30,069 nucleotides of DNA from Nemertoderma westbladi (taxonomy: Eukaryota > Xenacoelomorpha > Nemertodermatida > Nemertodermatidae): NCBI GenBank assembly GCA_032718475.1, contig JAUCBJ010005242.1, positions 1 through 30,069 of the forward strand. The letters run 5' to 3'. A program made the translations under genes and the position numbers. The notes under the pieces are model-generated. The model saw only the letters and a list, made by a program, of their open reading frames with translations. It was not told the origin of the DNA and did no database searches. How positions within the stretch are numbered: the stretch's first letter is position 1; every line of letters begins with the position of its first letter. Positions 27,401 through 30,069 of this stretch are shown here, in pieces.

Positions 27401-29744
27401 CTGGGTCTGGGCGACTTACCTGACGGTCTGTGGGTCCGACTGCGTTGGGAGGGTGTTCCACTGGGTCTGTCCGACTTACCTGAGAGTCTGAGGGTCCGAC
27501 TGCGTTGGGAGGGTATTCCACTGGGTCGGGGCGACTTACCTGAGAGTCTGTGGGGCCGACTGCGTTGGGAGGGTGTTCCACTGGGTCTGGGCGACTTACC
27601 TGAGAGTCTGTGGGTCCGACTGCGTTGGGAGGGTGTTCCACTGGGTCTGGGCGACTTATCTGAGAGTCTGAGGGTCCGACTGCGTTGGGAGGGTGTTCCA
27701 CTGAGTCTGGGCGACTTACCTGAGAGTCTGTGGGTCCGACTGCGTTGGGAGGGTGTTCCACTGGGTCTGGGCGACTTATCTGAGAATCTGCGGGTCCGAC
27801 TGCGTTGGGAGGGTGTTACACTGGGTCTGGGCGACGTATCTGAGAGTCTGAGGGTCCGACTGCGTTGGGAGGGTGTTCCACTGAGTCTGGGCGACTTACC
27901 TGAGAGTCTGTGGGTCCGACTGCGTTGGGAGGGTGTTACACTGGGTCTGGGCGACTTACCTGAGAGTCTGTGGGTCCGACTGCGTTGGGAGGGTGTTCCA
28001 CTGGGTCTGGGCGACTTATCTGAGAGTCTGTGGGTCCGACTGCGTTGGGAGGGTGTTCCACTGGGTCTGGGCGACTTATCTGAGAGTCTGTGGGTCTGAC
28101 TGCGTTCGGAGGGTGTTTCACTGGGTCTGGGCGACTTATCTGAGAGTATGTGGGTCCGACTGCGTTGGGAGGGTGTTCCACTGGGTCTGGGCGACTTACC
28201 TGAGAGTCTGTGGATCCGACTGCGTTGGGAGGGTGTTCCACTGGGTCTGGGCGACTTATCTGAGAGCCTGTGGGTCCGACTGCGTTGGGAGGGTGTTCCA
28301 CTGGGCCTGGGCGACTTACCTAAGAGTCTGTGGGTCCGACTGCGTTGGGAGGCTGTCCCACTGGGTCTGGGCGACTTATCTGAGAGCCTGTGGGTCTGAC
28401 TGCGTTGGGAGGGTGTTTCACTGGGTCTGGGCGACTAACCTGAGAGTCTGTGGGTCCGACTGCGTTGGGGGGGTGCTCCACTGGACCGGGAGTGCGGGGT
28501 GAGTCCTGGCGGGGCTGACCGCGTAGAGATGCGGGACTTCGGGAGGCGTTGGGTCGACCCACTTGGGGTCTGGGGCCGTGTTGGGCGGGGAAGGGTTGCC
28601 CGTAACCTTGGGGAGGGTAGCCCCCAGACTGGGGGTAGTTGATGCCCGGGCCCCCACCCCCAGGAAACCGAGGACCTTGGGGCCCTTGGTGAGGGTAGCC
28701 TTGGTGAGGTGGGTATCCTGAAACAAAAGTAATTTATTATAACAATATAAATAATAATTACGTTTTAAGCAGTGTGTGTGTGTGTGTGCACGTATACGTA
28801 TATTTAAACAACCATTACTCAGTAAACAAAACCTAATATGGTTATTATTATCCAATGTGTAAACTCAGGAATGGCGAAACTGGTATCCAATCGGCCAATA
28901 GCGCAAAACCAAAAATCATTGCGATGAATGCATATCTTGAATATCATAATGGTAATACGAAGAAATTATAAACCTCACCCAACGTTATGACTCAATCAGA
29001 TAAAAAATTTCCATATACAACAGTGATCAATATTACCCGCACATCACAAGGTAAACACTAGGAACCAAAGGTTATTTACCTTTAGAAAACATATCTGAGT
29101 CTATCAATATGAGAGGGAATTAATTATATGTCGAATCTACACGAGATAATAGAGGTAAAATGCGCAAAATAAGGGTCGGTATATCTGCAATGCCCCGTCT
29201 TAGGTCGCCGTAATTCAGCAATTCAACATAAATAATTTAATTTTCCTAAAGGTGTAAGTAAAGCGGAACTTTGATTTTAAACTGGGGTTTCTCGCAATTT
29301 CGCTTCAAAAATATTTAATCGCACTCTAGAATAATTCATCTGTGAAACCGGCGGATTGGTGAGAATTTGGGATTTGGGGGGGGGGGGGGGGGGGGGGAAA
29401 GGGGGGGGGGGGGGGACTGGTGAGGATATTAATAAAAATAGTCCATAAAAGAATCAACTGATGGCAACATCTGGCAATATCAAGTCCGTTATAAGTATAA
29501 CGCACCATAAATTAAAAAAAAGAAGCGGAACTGTAAAACAACACGTAGATGCTAGAATAATAATACGCCGTAATGAGTTTCTTGGCCTAACTGACCAATA
29601 GGAAGAGGAGAACGCGTTGTAAGAGCTGATAATGGGAACGGTGGCTACTGGCCTACCGGTAAGTAGGATAGCAGGTAGGCCGGGTGGAAGATTGATTGAG
29701 CGGCCGGCCGAGGGGGATTGTTGTGCTGCCATGGTGAAGGGCAT
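15426..29744 (-). CDS. ARID1: ARID1/Osa/BAF250 orthologue, BAF-type SWI/SNF subunit (14 coding exons)
   Basis: ARID1 proteins are the large DNA-binding subunits that define the canonical BAF complex, an ATP-dependent nucleosome remodeller in the nucleus. Coding exons (minus strand) are 29657-29732, 28440-28717, 26672-26825, 26163-26255, 23874-24058, 23113-23235, 22408-22734, 21908-22130, 20935-21176, 20233-20471, 19779-20074, 19332-19573, 18986-19130 and 15426-18490. All junctions are GT-AG, phases agree, and the sum is 5,688 nt (1,895 residues). An ARID domain lies at about 354-459. BAF250_C is split between about 863-940 and 1586-1895. Pro/Gly/Gln-rich exons fill the rest, as in human ARID1A (about 2,280 residues) and fly Osa. 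The Met at 29732 has a good context (TTCACCATGG). A second in-frame ATG sits at 29744, below an upstream in-frame TAA (29793-29795). ARID1A versus ARID1B cannot be assigned and may not apply to an invertebrate. Confidence 0.93.
16744..17400 (-). repeat. 36-bp coding minisatellite in ARID1 exon 14
   Basis: Eighteen full 36-bp units plus a degenerate one before and a partial one after, read as ECGNGSKMETVT with rare changes (Cys to Ser once; Asn to Ile twice; final Thr to Arg, Ala or Ile). Because 36 is a multiple of 3 and the unit has no stop in several frames, the plus strand is also open over 16528-17532 and another minus frame is open. These are by-products. The repeats sit in the linker between the two conserved BAF250_C blocks. 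Confidence 0.95.
18491..18985 (-). other. ARID1 intron 13
   Basis: 495 nt, with donor GATTTGG|GTGAGT and acceptor CTTGTAG|GTAACG. Phase 1. It contains a GT-rich patch on the plus strand at about 18817-18850 and no other feature. Confidence 0.9.
18986..19130 (-). CDS. ARID1: ARID1 exon 13
   Basis: 145 nt; phase 0 in, phase 1 out. It encodes FSMGRPMLPAHGF, LFPPNCIESAQ and KKRKRTTAKDLG. The end corresponds to the conserved vertebrate stretch with FPPGSVEA and the basic motif before KDIG that opens BAF250_C, so frame and boundary are well supported. The Lys/Arg cluster could act as a nuclear localisation signal. Confidence 0.92.
19332..19573 (-). CDS. ARID1: ARID1 exon 12, Pro-rich
   Basis: 242 nt; phase 1 in (G|GG), phase 0 out (CATAAG|GTAATC). 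It encodes GPPSSGKPPHFPPGYGPV through GPMGYMQPTRVGDKQGHTI. Low complexity, matching the disordered region before BAF250_C. The 88-codon frame over the same bases is a shadow. Confidence 0.88.
19779..20074 (-). CDS. ARID1: ARID1 exon 11, Pro/Tyr-rich
   Basis: 296 nt; phase 2 in, phase 1 out (CCAG|GTTAGT). It encodes RFASSPAPPPPGTSPDP, RYPQYHHMGGPLPP and MKEGEPQQQPTYPAYQP. Very GC-rich beside AT-rich introns. The composition matches ARID1 disordered regions, and phases fit both neighbours. Confidence 0.88.
20233..20471 (-). CDS. ARID1: ARID1 exon 10, Pro-rich
   Basis: 239 nt; phase 0 in, phase 2 out (GACGG|GTTAGT). It encodes MPPNREISPISKPPNGNPM through GFPGYHQPHPQMQDG. The first codon is ATG, but a good acceptor (CGCTCTTCTAG) makes it an internal exon. 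Confidence 0.9.
20694..20850. repeat. Small inverted-repeat (MITE-like) relic in intron 9
   Basis: ACCTTTCTGACCCTAAAT (20695 on) is the near-exact reverse complement of ATTTACGGTCAGAAAGGT (about 20831-20848), with one mismatch. Just outside, a 22-bp unit GAAAAAGTAGAATT...CG is tandemly duplicated (20863-20905). No coding capacity. Confidence 0.55.
20935..21176 (-). CDS. ARID1: ARID1 exon 9
   Basis: 242 nt; phase 1 in, phase 0 out (AGTCAA|GTGAGT). It encodes NAPSPHMGSAHGEYFTHPPP through DPFADDWTGGSHE and NDPYSQ. DPF and DPYS motifs also recur just after the ARID domain in vertebrate ARID1A. Confidence 0.92.
21177..21907 (-). other. ARID1 intron 8
   Basis: 731 nt, AT-rich, with donor CCAG|GTTGGT (weak) and acceptor TGTTTTCTAG. 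No other feature recognised. Confidence 0.85.
21908..22130 (-). CDS. ARID1: ARID1 exon 8: second half of ARID domain
   Basis: 223 nt; phase 0 in, phase 1 out. It encodes VHKDKLWKDIAKELDV, FGIRKNYIKYLLPYECKFDRG and SSKGKKGKSK. The pattern V-x-K-x-x-x-W-x-x-[IV]-A then Y-[IV]-[KQ]-Y-L-x-x-[FY]-E-C-K is the C-terminal half of ARID. This includes the helix-turn-helix region that contacts AT-rich DNA with low sequence specificity in this subfamily. Confidence 0.96.
22408..22734 (-). CDS. ARID1: ARID1 exon 7: first half of ARID domain
   Basis: 327 nt, phase 0 at both ends. It encodes SHSHGSGSHHPRPG, then LDKLFGMGNEPERRPFIEKL, FMDDRGTPI, KVPTISKQFLDLYKVYVLV and REKGGFQI. This is the N-terminal ARID half (vertebrate LYELGGEPERK, PLDLYRLYVSVKEIGG). 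The start could shift to the in-frame-equivalent CACAG downstream, but phase fits best at 22734. Confidence 0.96.
22868..22906 (-). CDS. Possible internal alternative first exon (13 codons)
   Basis: ATG GCG GGT through CAA precedes a strong donor (CAA|GTAAGT) in phase 0, compatible with exon 7. An in-frame TGA sits immediately upstream, so it could only be a first exon, yielding an N-terminally short isoform beginning MAGCSCPGIAVIQ just before ARID. Speculative: the match may be chance. Confidence 0.15.
23113..23235 (-). CDS. ARID1: ARID1 exon 6, Ser/Pro-rich
   Basis: 123 nt, phase 0 at both ends (GCTAGTCCT|GTAAGT). It encodes DNNCLRSSPMASPGSTSI, ASYQEESESVTMSPSMP and KTPASP. The run of SP/TP motifs could be phosphorylated by proline-directed kinases and resembles the SPSPVGSP-type stretches N-terminal to ARID in vertebrates. 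Confidence 0.85.
23374..23451 (-). CDS. Possible alternative first exon (26 codons)
   Basis: ATG at 23451 opens MFSLTNLVEETIGITFTKMN and ends CCCGCACTACAG|GTGAAT in phase 0, compatible with exon 6. An in-frame TGA two codons upstream rules out use as an internal exon in this frame. No promoter motif was identified, so this is tentative. Confidence 0.2.
23874..24058 (-). CDS. ARID1: ARID1 exon 5, His/Asn-rich and poly-Ala
   Basis: 185 nt; phase 1 in (CTTTAG|GTATAT), phase 0 out (AGTCAG|GTATGG). It encodes IYTSRAPPPNHNHPNFNANS, GSHHPSGLGRPRQIIQ and an Ala-rich tract ending ATATSQ. Poly-Ala tracts are usual in ARID1 N-terminal regions. The donor sequence GTATGGGATATTGG is itself repeated about three times just inside the intron (23831-23873). 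Confidence 0.85.
24139..24213 (-). CDS. ARID1: Possible 75-nt cassette exon in ARID1 intron 4
   Basis: An open stretch with donor ATTCAAG|GTAACT and acceptor ...GGAGAG|AATCC downstream of a poly-T tract. In the phase-1/phase-1 frame it reads SIYLSDDEIYPLLKYCLQVN then KGIQ. Inclusion or skipping both keep the reading frame between exons 4 and 5. The non-low-complexity sequence is unlike its neighbours, and I recall no counterpart in vertebrate ARID1. RNA evidence is needed. Confidence 0.35.
24340..25400. mobile_element. Foldback-like element: inverted arrays of short repeats in intron 4
   Basis: The left arm (about 24340-24620) is an array of CCCCAAAATAAATACATATT-like units. The right arm (about 25060-25330) is an array of GTTTTTGGGGGATGAATAAT units, whose reverse complement is of the same type. 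Long inverted arms built from short tandem units are the hallmark of Foldback-type elements. Between the arms lies a separate small inverted-repeat element (24675-24917). No transposase seen. Outer limits are approximate and the arms may be only low-complexity relatives. Confidence 0.5.
24675..24917. mobile_element. About 243-bp element with 24-bp perfect inverted ends and flanking direct repeats
   Basis: The termini are exact 24-nt inverted copies (24675-24698 and 24894-24917) sharing ATGAGTACAAAACAAAGACC. GAGGATCGTCGG occurs at 24667-24678 and again at 24916-24927, partly overlapping the inverted ends. A GGATCG target duplication is the simplest reading. The interior has no ORF, consistent with a MITE. 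Confidence 0.7.
25468..25479. repeat. Poly-G tract (12 G)
   Basis: A homopolymer within ARID1 intron 4. Confidence 0.85.
26163..26255 (-). CDS. ARID1: ARID1 exon 4
   Basis: 93 nt; phase 1 in (CTTTTCTAG|ACCTTC), phase 1 out (GGCGAG|GTAAAG). It encodes LLSEKEMAPPNQVAPPSHQD then TLLLFAQCRR. Splice sites and phases fit. The sequence itself is only weakly diagnostic. Confidence 0.75.
26672..26825 (-). CDS. ARID1: ARID1 exon 3
   Basis: 154 nt; phase 0 in (TTTTTTTCTAG|GATATG), phase 1 out (GCTAGTG|GTAAGT). It encodes DMLYKSRFANHFDGPPQ, DPKMESPSSVGRMTSPQQ and RWESPEAS. It lies immediately 3' of the intronic minisatellite and joins exon 2 in frame. Confidence 0.8.
26865..28485. repeat. 60-bp minisatellite carrying repeated 5' splice sites, about 27 copies
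   Basis: The period is exactly 60 bp. On the minus strand, many units contain CTCAG|GTAAGTCGC, a perfect 5' splice site, and 40 nt later CCCAACGCAG|TCGG, a 3' splice-site-like sequence. By my reading, 12 units have GTAAGT, the exon-2-proximal one has GTTAGT, and about 14 have the inactive GATAAGT/GATACGT form. The first unit is coding (end of exon 2) and the rest is intron 2. A 60-bp unit with few stops leaves long open frames on both strands (for example 26888-28099 plus), which are not taken as genes. Confidence 0.95.
28440..28717 (-). CDS. ARID1: ARID1 exon 2, Gly/Pro/Tyr-rich
   Basis: 278 nt; phase 1 in (TTTTGTTTCAG|GATACC), phase 0 out. It encodes YPPHQGYPHQGPQGPRFPGG, YPQSGGYPPQGYGQPFPA, then VGRPNASRSPASLRGQPRQD and HPPNAVGPTDSQ. 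YPxQGYP-type repeats resemble the N-terminal low-complexity region of ARID1 and Osa. The last 12-14 codons are the first unit of the 60-bp minisatellite, so the exon's own 3' end has been tandemly copied into the intron. Confidence 0.85.
28718..29656 (-). other. ARID1 intron 1
   Basis: 939 nt, with donor CTTACCG|GTAGGC and acceptor TTTGTTTCAG. It contains a GT/CA run (about 28772-28788) and a double poly-G tract (29376-29415). Confidence 0.8.
29376..29415. repeat. G22-AAA-G15 tract in intron 1
   Basis: 22 G (29376-29397), AAA, then 15 G (29401-29415) on the plus strand, which is the template strand for the ARID1-like gene. It could fold into G-quadruplex structures. Exact lengths may be affected by sequencing error. 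Confidence 0.85.
29657..29732 (-). CDS. ARID1: ARID1 exon 1 (coding part)
   Basis: 76 nt from ATG, phase 1 out (ACCG|GTAGGC). It encodes MAAQQSPSAGRSINLPPGLP then AILLTG. MAAQ is also the start of human ARID1A. This ATG has the better context (ACCATGG). Starting at 29744 would add MPFT. An in-frame TAA at 29793-29795 bounds the 5' side. Confidence 0.75.
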
Positions 29745-30069
29745 CAGCAGCAGTGCAGCGCCATATGGATAGAGAGCTCTGCCCCGGTTATATTATAGGC
29801 CTACAGGCCTAATCATGCTGCACAGCAGCACTTCAAAGGGAAGGAAGGAGCTGAGACCGTGCCAGCGCTGGTGCAGTAACCACGTTGCTGTAGTAGTGGA
29901 GAGCTGCTAGTCCCGCTATATATACTCACATTATAAGTCCAGCTATTACGCCGTATCAACCTTTTATAGATCAACGATACCGGTATAGCTTTAATTTCTT
30001 TCTACGGCACATCGACCCGACCCGAGACGGGTGAAAAACCTAAGTTTATGTTCAGAATGTTTGGATGTT
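29745..30069 (-). promoter_or_regulatory. 5' flank and candidate promoter of the ARID1-like gene
   Basis: No coding region. TATATATA at 29917-29924 (read on the minus strand as GTATATATAGCGGG) lies about 185-195 nt upstream of the start codon and could serve as a TATA box. Further 5' non-coding exons beyond the window cannot be excluded. Confidence 0.3.

Noticed and set aside
26888-28099. 403-residue plus-strand ORF of repeated WVRLRWEGVPLGLGDLSESL
   Set aside because: It is the antisense of the 60-bp intronic minisatellite. All frames stay open because 60 is a multiple of 3, and no flanking gene structure supports it.
26826-28301. Minus-strand ORFs across the 60-bp array (EHPPNAVGPTDSQ units) as extra ARID1 coding sequence
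   Set aside because: The frame continuous with exon 2 meets a TAG at 28320-28322 within three units. Exons 2 and 3 join in phase 0 without the array, so it is best read as intron, pending RNA.
1-30069. CRISPR array, tRNA or rRNA genes
   Set aside because: The regular repeats are contiguous minisatellites without unique spacers. No cloverleaf with A/B boxes and no rRNA-like segment was recognised by eye.

Overview
This is nuclear DNA from an invertebrate animal. The window holds one clear host gene, split by GT-AG introns on the minus strand. It also holds a decayed BEL/Pao retroelement on the plus strand, several inverted-repeat transposon relics, and many microsatellites and minisatellites. 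I cannot name the species from sequence alone. The compact, AT-rich introns and dense tandem repeats would suit a marine invertebrate, possibly a tunicate, but that is a guess.

Right half (15.4-29.75 kb, minus strand): an ARID1/Osa/BAF250 orthologue, the DNA-binding subunit of the BAF-type SWI/SNF chromatin remodeller. I reconstructed 14 coding exons whose splice phases all agree. They total 5,688 nt and give a protein of about 1,895 residues. In order it has a short Met-Ala-Ala N-terminus, Pro/Gly/Tyr/Gln-rich low-complexity exons, an ARID domain across exons 7-8, more Pro-rich exons, and the BAF250_C domain. BAF250_C is interrupted by a long linker with a Cys-rich segment and 18 tandem copies of a 12-residue repeat. 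One optional in-frame cassette exon and two possible internal first exons are noted. Intron 2 is largely a 60-bp minisatellite that copies the 5' splice site of exon 2 about 27 times. Intron 4 contains a foldback-like palindrome with a smaller inverted-repeat element inside it.

Left half: 0.29-1.37 kb is a TTAA-flanked, piggyBac/Kolobok-like non-autonomous element carrying GACGCATATATGCGTC palindromes and a 38-bp minisatellite. Next, 1.76-2.21 kb is a near-perfect foldback hairpin, with a diverged relative at 14.29-14.46 kb. At 2.8-3.2 kb lies a single-exon ORF for a small, very basic Ser/Arg/Gly/Lys-rich protein, perhaps a chromatin or sperm nuclear basic protein. A roughly 765-bp pure TCAG tetranucleotide array (3.7-4.5 kb) directly precedes the retroelement.

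Retroelement (about 4.6-11.25 kb, plus strand): a gag-like region with an acidic repeat and a DUF1759-like domain, two CCHC knuckles, an A17-type protease, reverse transcriptase, RNase H, integrase and a DUF5641-like tail. It is broken by stops, frameshifts and an apparent internal deletion. A further broken reading frame follows pol, encoding a basic N-terminal part and a nine-cysteine putative zinc module that I do not recognise. I found no LTR pair by eye. From 11.25 to 15.4 kb there is AT-rich intergenic DNA with 52-bp and 45-bp tandem repeats.
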